This document shows, in pieces, positions 8,040 through 17,248 of a stretch of 64,000 nucleotides of DNA. The position numbers and the translations under genes are program-made. The DNA comes from Mucilaginibacter robiniae. Its GTDB lineage: Bacteria > Bacteroidota > Bacteroidia > Sphingobacteriales > Sphingobacteriaceae. Numbering within the stretch: the first letter of the stretch is position 1; each line of letters begins with the position of its first letter. Under the pieces are notes generated by a model that worked only from the letters and a program-made list of their open reading frames with translations, had not been told where the DNA came from and ran no database searches. The stretch is from contig NZ_CP051682.1 of NCBI RefSeq assembly GCF_012849215.1, positions 3,906,001-3,970,000 of the forward strand, in the 5' to 3' direction.

Positions 8040-9677
8040 TTAGATTTTTCGTGCTGTGTTGATTATGTTAACGCCATTAAAGCGAGCCGTAGCCGAACCG
8101 TGCGATACTGCGCTAACTTGTTCGGGCTGGCCTTTGCCATCAAAGAAGGAACCACCTAGGCGGTAATCACTTTGATCGCAAACGGCGGTGCATGAGTTCC
8201 AGAACTCCTGGGTATTGGATTGATAGGCTACATCATTCAGCATACCTACAATTTGTCCGTTCTTAATTTCGTAATATAACTGACCACTGAATTGGAAGTT
8301 GTACCGTTGTTGGTCGATAGAGAAAGAACTATCGCCAATAATGTAAATGCCTTTCTCTACATGTTTAATCATGTCGGTAGGTTTCAAAGGGGTTTTGCCA
8401 GCTTGTAAGCTGATGTTCGGCATACGTTGAAATTGCACACTGCTCCAATTGTCAGCATAGCAGCAGCCTTGTGACTCTTTTAAACCGATAATGTGACCCT
8501 GATCGCGAATGGCTTGGTAGTTCACCAATACGCCATCTTTAATAATATCCCATTGTTTGGTGCCTACGCCTTCATCATCATAGCCAACCGCGCCTAACGA
8601 GCCAGGTTGCAGTTTGTCGGCTACTATATTTACGTTTTTACTACCGAAATTAAACTTCTTAGATTCCCATTTATCCAGTGTCAGGAAGCTGGTACCGGCA
8701 AAGTTCGCCTCATAGCCTAATACACGGTCTAACTCCGACGGGTGACCAACTGATTCGTGAATGGTAAGCCAAAGGTTAGTTGGGTCCAGTATCAAATCAT
8801 ATTTACCAGCCAGTACTGATTTAGCTTTCAACTTTTGCTCTGCTTGTGCGGCTGCAGCTCGCGCATCCTCCACCATATCATAACGGTTGCGGTATAGGGT
8901 AGTAGGGGCACCATGTATTTTGTCACTTTCGCGAGGGATCAAATATTCATAACCCATACCTCGTGGTGAACTCAATGCCTGGCGGGTTTCGAACTTGCCT
9001 GTTTTTGCATCAATTTTAGTTACAGCAAACGTTGGCCATATCCGGTGTATGTCCTGATCGATGTACGAGCCATCTGTTGAGGCGAAATACTTTTGCTCGT
9101 TCACCAAAAACATTACAGAACTTACGTAATTAGCGCCACCTTTCATGGCAGCATCATTTACTGATAATAGCAGGTCCACCTTTTCTTTTACGGGTACTTC
9201 AAATCCGTTCTTTTCCAAGGGTGTTTTCCAGCTTACTTCGCCATAGCCTTTTTGTGGCAATAGCTGTACAGGCTCGGTTTGTAACCGGGCGTTTTCTTTG
9301 GCAATAGCTACCGCTTGCGCCGCAGTTTGGGCAATACTGTCGGTGTCTAATTTATCAGTAGCAGCAAAACCCCAACAGCCATTAGCAAGTACCCGAATAC
9401 CCATACCGTAAGATTCGGTGTTAACCACATTTTGTACCTTTTCTTCCCGGGTTACTACATACTGGTTAAGGTAACGCCCTATACGCACATCGGCATAGCT
9501 AGCTCCTTTAGATCTTGCCTGATTTAGTGCGACATCGGCCATACGCTTTTTAAGCGCAACATCCACCCCCTGCAGGGCAGCTTCGGGCGCTATAGGTGAA
9601 CCTATAACTGGTATTCGGCTGAGCATAGCTCCACCAAACCCCATCCCGGTCAAGTAAAGAAAGTCTTTTCGTTTCAA
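8040..9677 (-). CDS. tldD: TldD-type metalloprotease, downstream paralogue
   Basis: Zinc-dependent peptidase of the TldD/PmbA family. The metal motif HESVGH is at residues 307-312 (DNA 8742-8759), as HExxxH in TldD. The length of 545 aa is slightly longer than E. coli TldD, mostly through the N-terminus. That N-terminus is Tat-like: KRKDFLYLTG followed by a hydrophobic, Gly/Ala-rich stretch to about residue 27 (GSP). It has Arg-Lys rather than the usual Arg-Arg, so export is uncertain. It is very similar over its whole length to the next upstream gene and lies 10 bp upstream of tldE, so it is the likelier direct TldE partner. Confidence 0.9.
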   Translation of the reverse strand: MKRKDFLYLTGMGFGGAMLSRIPVIGSPIAPEAALQGVDVALKKRMADVALNQARSKGASYADVRIGRYLNQYVVTREEKVQNVVNTESYGMGIRVLANGCWGFAATDKLDTDSIAQTAAQAVAIAKENARLQTEPVQLLPQKGYGEVSWKTPLEKNGFEVPVKEKVDLLLSVNDAAMKGGANYVSSVMFLVNEQKYFASTDGSYIDQDIHRIWPTFAVTKIDAKTGKFETRQALSSPRGMGYEYLIPRESDKIHGAPTTLYRNRYDMVEDARAAAAQAEQKLKAKSVLAGKYDLILDPTNLWLTIHESVGHPSELDRVLGYEANFAGTSFLTLDKWESKKFNFGSKNVNIVADKLQPGSLGAVGYDDEGVGTKQWDIIKDGVLVNYQAIRDQGHIIGLKESQGCCYADNWSSVQFQRMPNISLQAGKTPLKPTDMIKHVEKGIYIIGDSSFSIDQQRYNFQFSGQLYYEIKNGQIVGMLNDVAYQSNTQEFWNSCTAVCDQSDYRLGGSFFDGKGQPEQVSAVSHGSATARFNGVNIINTARKI

Positions 9678-9791
9678 TGTAATTGTGAGTTTAAGTTAGA
9701 TAGTTAACTAATTGAGTTGTTTGTGCTGTTTGCTAATAATGATTTTATAAGTTGTTCTTAACCTTGCACTTCTTGATTGCTAAATAGAAAA

Positions 9792-11429
9792 TCAAATTCT
9801 TCGCCCAGTATTAATCACGTTTACTTTATTAAAGCGTGTGGTAGAGCAACCATGTGAGACAGCACTAACTTGTTGCGGCTGACCTTTGCCATCAAAGAAA
9901 GATCCGCCTAAGCGAAAATCAGATTCATCACAGATGGCTGCACAAGAATTCCAAAACTCTTGCGTGTTGGCTTGGTAAGCGGCACCTTTAACCATGCCCA
10001 CAATTTGCCCGTTCCGTACTTCGTAACACAGCTGACTGCTAAACTGGAAATTATATCGTTGCTGATCGATAGAGTAGGAATTGCGGCCAAACATATACAA
10101 GCCGCGTTCTACGTTCTTGATCATATCGGTAGCTTTAAGCAGTGTTTTGCCAGGTTGTAAACTCACGTTCGGCATACGCTGAAATTGCACACTACTCCAA
10201 TTATCGGCATAGCAACATCCTTGTGAGGCATCTAGGCCTAAAATATGAGCTTGGTCACGAATGGTTTGATAATTAACCAGTGTCCCACTTTTAATAATGT
10301 CCCATTTGCCACATTTTACACCTTCGTCATCATAGCCTACGGTACCTAAAGCTCCAGGTAATGTTTTATCGCCTATAATGTTCACAAGCGGACTACCGAA
10401 ATTAAACTTCTTGGATTCCCATTTATCCAGTGTCAGGAAGCTGGTGCCGGCAAAGTTAGCCTCGTAACCTAGTACACGGTCTAGCTCGGTTGGATGGCCT
10501 ACTGATTCATGTATGGTCAGGAACAATTGAGTAGGATCTAATATCAAATCATACTTACCGGGTTCAACTGGCTTTGCTTTTAATTTTTCATCCAGCTGTG
10601 CAGTGCCTATACGAATATCTTCCAGCATATCGTACCGCTTCTTGTAAAGCGGGAATAAGCCCCCTTTTATTTTTTCGTTTTCATCAGGTATCAGGTATTC
10701 ATAGCCCATACCTATTGGAGCACCTAATGAGTTGCGGGTTTCGAAAGCTCCCGTTTTTGCATCCGTTTTGGTAATAGTAAATGTTGGCCAAATGCGATGA
10801 ATGTCCTGGTCAATGTACGAACCTTCAGTAGAAGCAAAATACTTCTGTTCATTAATCATGAACAGTGAGTTATTAATAAAATTAGCTCCTGCTTTCAGAG
10901 CTGTATTGTTGGCAGCCAGTAGTAAATCTACCTTGTCTTTTACAGGTACCTCAAAAGCGTTCTTTTCAATGGGCGTTTTCCAGCTAACTTCACCATATCC
11001 CTTTTGCGGAGCTAATTGAACGGGTTCCTTTAATAATTTGGAGTTATCATGAGCTATACGAACGGCCAGCTCGGCTGTTCGCATAATGTTATCATTATCT
11101 AGTCGGTCGGTAGCGGCAAAACCCCAGCAACCATTGGCCAGTACTCGAATGCCCATACCATACGATTCCGTATTGGCAATATTTTCTACCCTGTCTTCAC
11201 GGGTAATGACTGATTGATTTAGGTAACGACCTATACGTACATCAGCGTAAGTAGCACCTTTAGATTTGGCAGTATTTAGCGCCACATCGGCCATGCGTTT
11301 TTTTAAAGCTGTATCTACCGGCTGTAAAGCGTCTTCAATAGATACAGGAGAACCTAAAGCTGGTAAGCCGGGCAGCATAGCTGCACCCAGCCCCAAACCT
11401 GTAAGGTAAAGGAAATCTTTTCTTTTCAA
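9792..11429 (-). CDS. TldD-type metalloprotease, upstream paralogue
   Basis: Same length (545 aa) and domain plan as the neighbouring TldD gene, with the same HESVGHP zinc motif at residues 307-313 and the same Tat-like start (KRKDFLYLTG, then LGLGAAMLPGLPALGSP). Long stretches are identical, for example VLGYEANFAGTSFLTLDKWE. This is a tandem gene duplication with later divergence, clearest around residues 110-200. Both copies keep the metal ligands, so both are probably active. The 114-bp spacer to the second copy is long enough for a separate promoter, but I see no clear -7 element there. Confidence 0.88.
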   Translation of the reverse strand: MKRKDFLYLTGLGLGAAMLPGLPALGSPVSIEDALQPVDTALKKRMADVALNTAKSKGATYADVRIGRYLNQSVITREDRVENIANTESYGMGIRVLANGCWGFAATDRLDNDNIMRTAELAVRIAHDNSKLLKEPVQLAPQKGYGEVSWKTPIEKNAFEVPVKDKVDLLLAANNTALKAGANFINNSLFMINEQKYFASTEGSYIDQDIHRIWPTFTITKTDAKTGAFETRNSLGAPIGMGYEYLIPDENEKIKGGLFPLYKKRYDMLEDIRIGTAQLDEKLKAKPVEPGKYDLILDPTQLFLTIHESVGHPTELDRVLGYEANFAGTSFLTLDKWESKKFNFGSPLVNIIGDKTLPGALGTVGYDDEGVKCGKWDIIKSGTLVNYQTIRDQAHILGLDASQGCCYADNWSSVQFQRMPNVSLQPGKTLLKATDMIKNVERGLYMFGRNSYSIDQQRYNFQFSSQLCYEVRNGQIVGMVKGAAYQANTQEFWNSCAAICDESDFRLGGSFFDGKGQPQQVSAVSHGCSTTRFNKVNVINTGRRI

Positions 11430-11511
11430 TGCAGTAAATTATGTTGAGCCTAATATAAAATTTGCATCATATAATTACCTCATGTGCTTTAAATAAATTG
11501 AGCTTTATTCG

Positions 11512-12048
11512 TTATACAGCATCATCAGGTAAATCTCTTCGCATTAGTAAGTCTGTTTGTTGATCGTTACCGAGCATAAAGGTATGACTGCCATATGTAA
11601 CAAAGCCCCAGCGCTGGTAAAAGCGAATGGCCTGATGATTGTGTTCCCACACGCCCAGCCATATAAATTGGTTACGGTTTTTACGGGCTTCGGCTATAGC
11701 AAACTCCATTAACAAGCTTCCTATTTGCAGGCGCTGGTGTGAGGCTAGTACATATAAGCGTTCAATTTCCAAGCTATTATAATCTTGAAATTCATTCTGC
11801 GCCATACCACTGTTCAATTTAATAAAGCCAACAGGCTTATTGTTGAGTATAGCCCAATAAAAAGCAGAACTAGGGGTAGTAATTTCCTGTAAAAGCTGTT
11901 TAAGCGTAAAAGCCTGAGCCGCATAAAGCTCCATGTCTTCCGGCTGGTTCAGGTAAAAAAAGGCATCAAAAAAAGTTTGCTTACTTATGGTAAGCAATTG
12001 TGGCGCATCAGCCGCGGTGAGCTTTTTTATGGAGATTACAGGTGTCAA
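11512..12048 (-). CDS. GNAT family N-acetyltransferase
   Basis: Acetyl-CoA dependent acyltransferase of the GNAT fold. Motif A region LEIERLYVLASHQRLQIGSLL fits the acetyl-CoA binding loop (Q/R-x-x-G-x-G/A, here RLQIGS). Motif B WLGVWEHNHQAIRFYQRWGF is typical. Length of 178 aa is normal. The substrate is unknown; close family members are often described as acetylating polyamines or protein N-termini, but nothing here decides it. Separate from the TldD genes by 82 bp and from the next upstream gene by 17 bp, so it may be the last gene of the sigma-factor operon. Confidence 0.85.
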   Translation of the reverse strand: MTPVISIKKLTAADAPQLLTISKQTFFDAFFYLNQPEDMELYAAQAFTLKQLLQEITTPSSAFYWAILNNKPVGFIKLNSGMAQNEFQDYNSLEIERLYVLASHQRLQIGSLLMEFAIAEARKNRNQFIWLGVWEHNHQAIRFYQRWGFVTYGSHTFMLGNDQQTDLLMRRDLPDDAV

Positions 12049-12065
12049 ATAGTTATTCTATAAAA

Positions 12066-12656
12066 TTATTCAAACTGATTTTGCAGGCGTTTTAACCTAT
12101 CAATCATCAAGTTTAGCTTTTCTTGTTCACTTTTAAAAATGCGGTCTTTCAAATAGAAAGTAACAAACAGTAGCCAAGCTATAGTTAATGAACTGGCAAT
12201 TAACCGAACAGCAAGCGTTTTGGCGCTAAGTATTTCAATAAAATACATAGATAGGCCAATACTTAAAAGAAGCATATATAAATAATACAACCATCCATAC
12301 ATTTTTGATCTGCTTCGCTGGTATTCTTTCAGGCTTTGCAGGTAATCTGCCGGACTCATAGTAATATCGTTTTTGTTCAATAAACGATAGTCATGAATCA
12401 TGACGTAAACTGACATGACCATAGCTAAAAGCATAATCAATATGCCAACGTAGGTAGTCCAGTATGAAACCGCCGCAAATAACATCCCAACGAATATGAT
12501 AATAGCAGTGACGGCTGTACTAATAATGTTCCAATATAATTTGCGGGTAATGCTGCCAATACCTTTTTTAACCTGTTTCAGTACATCATCTACTGAAAGC
12601 CTGTCGGGTTTAGGCTGGGTTTGCCAAACCGACATCAAGTGTTCAAACTCTTTCAT
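12066..12656 (-). CDS. Membrane protein, probable partner of ECF sigma factor
   Basis: Hypothetical inner-membrane protein with four hydrophobic segments (residues about 43-62, 68-87, 119-140, 150-168). It has a cytoplasmic N-terminal stretch of about 40 residues (MKEFEHLMSVWQTQPKPDRL) and a charged C-terminal coiled-coil-like helix. It overlaps the 3' end of the ECF sigma gene by 14 bp, so it is translationally coupled to it. Position and membrane topology suggest an anti-sigma-like regulator, but I see no zinc-type (HxxxCxxC) or FecR motif, so this is inference from context only. Confidence 0.7.
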   Translation of the reverse strand: MKEFEHLMSVWQTQPKPDRLSVDDVLKQVKKGIGSITRKLYWNIISTAVTAIIIFVGMLFAAVSYWTTYVGILIMLLAMVMSVYVMIHDYRLLNKNDITMSPADYLQSLKEYQRSRSKMYGWLYYLYMLLLSIGLSMYFIEILSAKTLAVRLIASSLTIAWLLFVTFYLKDRIFKSEQEKLNLMIDRLKRLQNQFE

Positions 12657-13176
12657 AGTGGTTGTATAAATCGGTTAGCTTTTGTTTAATACGATAAATT
12701 TTCACCCGCAGATTGCCTTCTGATATGCCCGATATATCGGCAATTTCAGGATAAGGCATTTCGTCCAGCACCATAGTAATAATTATTCTTTCTGATTCTT
12801 CCAGCTTGGCAATGCATTTATAAAGTAAGGCCACCTGCTCGTTTTTTTCTGATAACTCTTCCATGCGGGTTTCGGCCAGTTGAGGTGTTAGTTCTTCTTT
12901 AGCCTGGCGTTTTTCCGAACGCAAGTAAGTAAGGCAGGTATTTACGGCAATACGGTAAATCCAAGTCGAGATCATGGCATTGTTCCTGAATTTGTCTAAA
13001 TTTTGCCAAACCTTCACAAAGGTTTCCTGCAATAAATCATTAGCCGCATCTTCGTCTCCGGTGTAACCGTAACATAAGCGGTAAATTTTTTTCGAGTTCG
13101 TTTCAAAAATATGCCTGAAGGCATCATCTTTAGCAGCCACTGGAGTGTGTGTTTTAAAAGTTAGATAGTAACCCAC
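12643..13176 (-). CDS. ECF RNA polymerase sigma factor
   Basis: Region 2 is clear (DLLQETFVKVWQNLDKFR then STWIYRIAVNTCLTYLR, about 47-88), and region 4 follows (LDEMPYPEIADISGISEGNL with VKIYRIKQKL, about 138-170). The short linker and lack of regions 1 and 3 make this an ECF type. Length of 177 aa is usual; the true start may be a few codons into the frame. It overlaps the membrane-protein gene downstream and lies 9 bp downstream of a helical protein gene, so the three form one operon. Target promoters are unknown. Confidence 0.92.
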   Translation of the reverse strand: MGYYLTFKTHTPVAAKDDAFRHIFETNSKKIYRLCYGYTGDEDAANDLLQETFVKVWQNLDKFRNNAMISTWIYRIAVNTCLTYLRSEKRQAKEELTPQLAETRMEELSEKNEQVALLYKCIAKLEESERIIITMVLDEMPYPEIADISGISEGNLRVKIYRIKQKLTDLYNHYERV

Positions 13177-13184
13177 ATAGTTTG

Positions 13185-13709
13185 TTACAGAAAATCATGC
13201 TTATTTATCCAACTCATCCGGGTATCGGCATCCTGTACCAATTGCTCAAAGGCAGGGAGATGGTCATACTGTAAATCTTCATGCAAGCTATTTACCAGTT
13301 TGCCAGCTTTTTCTAATGGCTTAATGAGTAACTGACGAACTGGTTTGTAGCTGGTATGGCGATCAATGTATTGCAGGTACTGCTGACCGTAAAATACCAG
13401 CAGTTCAATTTCGGCCGCTTTTGAAGCCATAAATTTTACATGCTTATTCATCAATCTTAAAACTTTACGCAAAGATTTTGCAGCCTGAAAGCTTCTTGAC
13501 GGTAGTTCTTTGAACAATTGTTCCATTTCCTGCTTTACGCTTTCAATATAATGAGGCTCGTTATCAGCCTCAAAAAGCAAATAGGAGAGTAGTTCTTTAT
13601 TCTCTTTTTTATACTTGGCTAATCGTAAACACAAAGCCGATATCTGGCTGCTATCCAGCTGTTGCAACTCTTTTCTGATAGTTTGTAAACTGTAGGTGGT
13701 AATACCCAT
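13185..13709 (-). CDS. Hypothetical helical protein upstream of ECF sigma factor
   Basis: No recognised domain. The 174-residue protein looks all-alpha, with amphipathic helices rich in Leu, Lys, Glu and Gln (QTIRKELQQLDSSQISALCL; RLMNKHVKFMASKAAEIELL) and no membrane segment or signal peptide, so it is probably cytoplasmic. It is the first gene of the unit with the ECF sigma gene (9-bp spacing), hence possibly linked to that stress response. Its start overlaps, divergently, the open frame of the symporter gene on the other strand. Function unknown. Confidence 0.65.
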   Translation of the reverse strand: MGITTYSLQTIRKELQQLDSSQISALCLRLAKYKKENKELLSYLLFEADNEPHYIESVKQEMEQLFKELPSRSFQAAKSLRKVLRLMNKHVKFMASKAAEIELLVFYGQQYLQYIDRHTSYKPVRQLLIKPLEKAGKLVNSLHEDLQYDHLPAFEQLVQDADTRMSWINKHDFL

Positions 13710-13770
13710 GCTTCACTTAAATTTTAGCAAAATAGTAATTAGTTGTAGTTTAGTCCACCAAAGCTGTTTC

Positions 13771-15144
13771 ATGAAACAAAATAAACTAACGCTGTACATT
13801 TTTATTGCCTTAATTGCCGGTATTCTGGCCGGATATGTTTACAACATTAAAGTAATTAAAGTTTACAACGATAATATAGCCGTAGCAGATAGTCAGCTTA
13901 AAGCCATTGACACCAAATTGGTTCAACTGAAAGATACCACTGCAATTGAATACCAAAATTTAAAAACTTCTAGAACTACGGTAGTTAAAGCTCGTAAAGA
14001 AAATGACAGCACTCGCGATAGTAAACTAGAAGGCTTCAGTATTTTAAGCGACATATTTTTACGTCTGATTAAAATGATTGTAGCGCCGCTGGTGTTTACT
14101 ACCTTGGTGGTAGGAGTAGCTAAGGTTGGCGACATTCAATCAGTAGGGCGTATTGGCGGGAAAACTATGACTTGGTTCATTAGTGCTACGCTGATTTCTT
14201 TACTGCTGGGCATGGTGCTGGTTAATTTTTTTAGGCCGGGCGAGCGGATGCACATTCCGTTACCTGACAGTCATTTGGGTACTGATATCAAAGCAACTGC
14301 TTTATCCCTGCGCGATTTTGTTAGCCATGTGTTCCCGAAAAGCTTTATTGAGGCCATGGCTAATAATGAAATATTGCAGATTGTAATTTTTGCCTTGTTT
14401 TTTGGTGTAGCCACCGCTGCTATTGGCGAGCAAGGTGAAATTGTAATTAAAGCGATGGATGCCATAGCACACGTAATTTTAAAAATTACCGGCTATGTAA
14501 TGCAATTGGCCCCACTGGCAGTATTTGGTGCTATTACAGCAGTAGTAGCACGGCAAGGGTTAGGTATTTTATCTACCTATGCAGTTTTTATTGGGGAGTT
14601 TTATTTTTCGCTGATTGTGTTATGGGGTGTAATTGTACTAGCCGGCTTTATGGTACTGGGATCTCGTGCCCTGAACCTGGTTAATCGTATTAAAGATGCC
14701 ATGTTAATCGCATTTAGTACCTCAACTAGCGAGGCAGCCTACCCACGTGTGTTGATGGAACTGGAACGTTTTGGCTGTAATAACAAGATTGTGAGCTTCG
14801 TGCTACCACTGGGTTATTCGTTCAATCTAGATGGTTCCATGATGTACATGACCTTTGCTTCGTTGTTTTTGGCGCAATCATACGGTATTCACTTAGCGTT
14901 TGGCCAGCAATTATCTATGCTATTAATTTTAATGCTAACCAGTAAAGGTGTAGCGGGTGTGCCTCGGGCTTCACTGGTGGTTATTGCTGGTACTATTGCT
15001 ATGTTTAATATCCCGGAAGCAGGTTTGGCTTTGCTGATTGGCATTGACCCATTGCTGGATATGGGCCGTTCGGCTACTAACGTGCTGGGTAATGCTATGG
15101 CTACAGCGGTAGTGAGTAAATGGGAAGGAGAGCTGAAGAAATAA
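13771..15144 (+). CDS. Dicarboxylate/amino acid:cation symporter (DAACS/GltP-like)
   Basis: Inner-membrane secondary transporter driving uptake of glutamate/aspartate or C4-dicarboxylates with Na+ or H+. Diagnostic segments: STSTSEAAYPRV (hairpin 1 serine-rich motif), NLDGSMMYM (NMDGT-like motif in TM7), and GVAGVPRAS and DMGRSATNVLGNA in hairpin 2/TM8. The ATG at 13771 (MKQNKLTLYIF) starts at TM1; an upstream in-frame ATG would add 25 unlikely residues. Unusual: about 60 residues (28-88) of charged, coiled-coil-like sequence lie between TM1 and TM2, where many bacterial members have a short loop. Monocistronic. Confidence 0.92.
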   Translation: MKQNKLTLYIFIALIAGILAGYVYNIKVIKVYNDNIAVADSQLKAIDTKLVQLKDTTAIEYQNLKTSRTTVVKARKENDSTRDSKLEGFSILSDIFLRLIKMIVAPLVFTTLVVGVAKVGDIQSVGRIGGKTMTWFISATLISLLLGMVLVNFFRPGERMHIPLPDSHLGTDIKATALSLRDFVSHVFPKSFIEAMANNEILQIVIFALFFGVATAAIGEQGEIVIKAMDAIAHVILKITGYVMQLAPLAVFGAITAVVARQGLGILSTYAVFIGEFYFSLIVLWGVIVLAGFMVLGSRALNLVNRIKDAMLIAFSTSTSEAAYPRVLMELERFGCNNKIVSFVLPLGYSFNLDGSMMYMTFASLFLAQSYGIHLAFGQQLSMLLILMLTSKGVAGVPRASLVVIAGTIAMFNIPEAGLALLIGIDPLLDMGRSATNVLGNAMATAVVSKWEGELKK

Positions 15145-15259
15145 GACTATAAGGCTTGAACGATTCATAATATAGCATAGTAATTGCTATTTTTGCACAG
15201 AAGTTGACCGGGTTCTTTCTAGTAATTCGCTCTTCAACAAATCAATCATTCAATAAAAG

Positions 15260-15766
15260 ATGTCCGATCATTCCAAAAAAATATTCTTCCTGTTTAGTAT
15301 CGTTGTTCCTATTCTGCTGTATTGCGCCTATTATTATGGCATGATGGTGAAAAATGCACCTTATCGTTTTTCTGATTTCCAGTACATACGGCTTGAGTAC
15401 GGCGAAGGGGATAGTTTGGTGAATAAGTACAATTCAAAAACTGGCGATTACCAATATCTGGATAGCCGTGATAAGCTGGTAAAAACTAATCTGAAAATTA
15501 CCCGTGATGAAATGCTTTATTTACATCGTAAAGCAGCTGATTTAGGTTTTTGGAATTTCCCGGAAGTGGAAGAAAATAGCGCTTTTAAATCTACCGGGCA
15601 GAAGTCGCCGCACTATCTTATCGAGTTTGCCTATAAAAAGAAAACCAAAAAGGTATTGTTTGATGCCGCTTACGACGGAGACCCACAATTAAAAGATGCC
15701 AATAATCTCTTAATTAAAGCCATACAAAAGGTGTTGGAAGAACGAGAGTCGCAGCTTGGCAAATAG
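15260..15766 (+). CDS. Membrane-anchored hypothetical protein
   Basis: Function not recognised. One N-terminal hydrophobic segment (residues 8-28, IFFLFSIVVPILLYCAYYYG) without a cleavage motif suggests a single-pass anchor. The rest (about 140 residues) is soluble and mixed alpha/beta, probably periplasmic, with strands such as HYLIEFAYKKKTKKVLFDAA. Lone gene between the symporter and queG, convergent with queG. A TATTTTTG promoter-like element lies at 15188-15195, about 65 bp upstream. Confidence 0.7.
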   Translation: MSDHSKKIFFLFSIVVPILLYCAYYYGMMVKNAPYRFSDFQYIRLEYGEGDSLVNKYNSKTGDYQYLDSRDKLVKTNLKITRDEMLYLHRKAADLGFWNFPEVEENSAFKSTGQKSPHYLIEFAYKKKTKKVLFDAAYDGDPQLKDANNLLIKAIQKVLEERESQLGK

Positions 15767-15786
15767 CAATATTGCGAACCGCACGT

Positions 15787-16716
15787 TTATCCTAAAAATT
15801 CAATATTGCGTTTTAGTCCCGTAAACTTCGTGCGCTTCACTGCTGATTTCTTGAAAACTTGCTGAAAGGTATCATGTGTAATTTCCTGCCAGTCGCGGCG
15901 TGTCATGTCTAATAACTCCGGATGTGGCTCAAAGGCTGGTTCCTGGTGAGTTATAGAAAAACGGTTCCAAGGGCATACATTTTGGCATACATCGCAGCCA
16001 AACATCCAATCGTCTGTTTTTCCTTTGAACTCTTCTGGTAAATTATTTTTTAGTTCAATAGTCAGGTAAGATATGCAACGACTGCCATCTACTACGTAAG
16101 GTGCAACAATAGCATCGGTAGGGCAGGCATCTATGCAGCGGGTACATGTACCGCAATGATCAATAGTAGGCGCTACATCATATTCCAGTTCGGCATCTAC
16201 AATCAATTCAGCCAAAAAAAAGAAAGAACCGCTTTTTTTGTTAATCAGGTTACTGTTTTTACCTATCCAGCCTAACCCCGAACGTTTGGCCCAGGCCCGG
16301 TCTAACACTGGTGCTGAATCCACAAAGGCCCGGCCGTTTACCTGGCCTATGGTTTCCTGCATAAAATATAACAGTTGCTTTAGCTTGTCTTTAATCACAT
16401 CGTGATAATCCATCCCGTAAGCATATTTGGAAATTTTGGGAGCCAGCGGGTCTGTTTGTTGTTTATCCGTGTAATAATTGAGTGCTAATGAAATTACAGA
16501 TTTGGCATCATCAACTAACAGGCGTGGGTCAAGCCGTTTGTCAAAATAGTTTTCCATGTACTGCATTTCGCCATGGTGGCCCTGTTTAAGCCAGTTTTCC
16601 AGCCGCGGCGCTTCTTCTTCCAGAAAATCTGCTTTTGCTATACCGCAAAACATAAATCCAAGGCGTTGGGCCTCAGCTTTAATTTGCTGGCTATATGTTG
16701 ACAGATGCTGCTTCAA
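15787..16716 (-). CDS. queG: Epoxyqueuosine reductase QueG
   Basis: Cobalamin and iron-sulfur enzyme that reduces epoxyqueuosine to queuosine in tRNA, the last step of Q synthesis. Two [4Fe-4S] sets are visible: CGTCTRCIDACP, then an isolated Cys in SRCIS with CDVCQNVCP. The FVDSAPVLDRAWA segment carries the catalytic Asp. The frame has no ATG before the core. A TTG at 16725 lies inside a TATCTTTG promoter-like element (16723-16730), so I place the start at the TTG at 16716, which gives MKQHLSTYSQQIKAEAQRLG. That would make the mRNA nearly leaderless; the start is uncertain. tgt at 25294 acts earlier in the same pathway. Confidence 0.93.
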   Translation of the reverse strand: MKQHLSTYSQQIKAEAQRLGFMFCGIAKADFLEEEAPRLENWLKQGHHGEMQYMENYFDKRLDPRLLVDDAKSVISLALNYYTDKQQTDPLAPKISKYAYGMDYHDVIKDKLKQLLYFMQETIGQVNGRAFVDSAPVLDRAWAKRSGLGWIGKNSNLINKKSGSFFFLAELIVDAELEYDVAPTIDHCGTCTRCIDACPTDAIVAPYVVDGSRCISYLTIELKNNLPEEFKGKTDDWMFGCDVCQNVCPWNRFSITHQEPAFEPHPELLDMTRRDWQEITHDTFQQVFKKSAVKRTKFTGLKRNIEFLG

Positions 16717-16852
16717 GTTATGCAAAGATAGATATTCATTTTTACCGGTAATTTAATCAACTGTCATTTTAACAGGGAGTTAACATTCGGCACAAACACA
16801 TTACGCTGATTAGTGTTGTATAATCAATATTAACCATAACGATAATTATACT

Positions 16853-17218
16853 ATGCTTCAATTCATAAATGATTTACCCGAACATGTAGTAGGTATCCAT
16901 GCCATTGGTGAGGTAACTAAAGAGGATTATGATAAAGTACTGGTGCCACGCTTGGAAGATTTAGCCAAACGCCAGGGCGAAATCAATTACCTGATTGTGC
17001 TGGAAACCAATGTACAGAACTTTGCTTTAGGTACCTGGTTCCAGGATTTAAAACTTGCCCTGAAACATTTTACCAAGTGGAAAAAGGTAGCTATTGTAAC
17101 CGATCAGCATAGCATTGAGTGGACAGCATCGAACATTGTGAACTACTTACTACCAGGCCATTCTAAAGGGTTTAGCTTGGATAAACTGGACGAAGCAGTT
17201 AAATGGATTGCAGAATAA
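16853..17218 (+). CDS. SpoIIAA-like (STAS/SEC14-type) small protein
   Basis: 121-residue soluble protein matching the SpoIIAA-like family. It has a beta-alpha layout beginning MLQFINDLPEHVVGIHAIGE, then KEDYDKVLVPRLEDL, a strand INYLIVLET, and a second half with WKKVAIVTDQ and a C-terminal helix KLDEAVKWI. Family members are small alpha/beta proteins of uncertain role, some thought to bind hydrophobic ligands or to act as stress proteins. It is 31 bp upstream of the small disordered protein, probably one transcript. Confidence 0.8.
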   Translation: MLQFINDLPEHVVGIHAIGEVTKEDYDKVLVPRLEDLAKRQGEINYLIVLETNVQNFALGTWFQDLKLALKHFTKWKKVAIVTDQHSIEWTASNIVNYLLPGHSKGFSLDKLDEAVKWIAE

Positions 17219-17248
17219 TAAATTAAAAAAAACTAACATCTATATACT

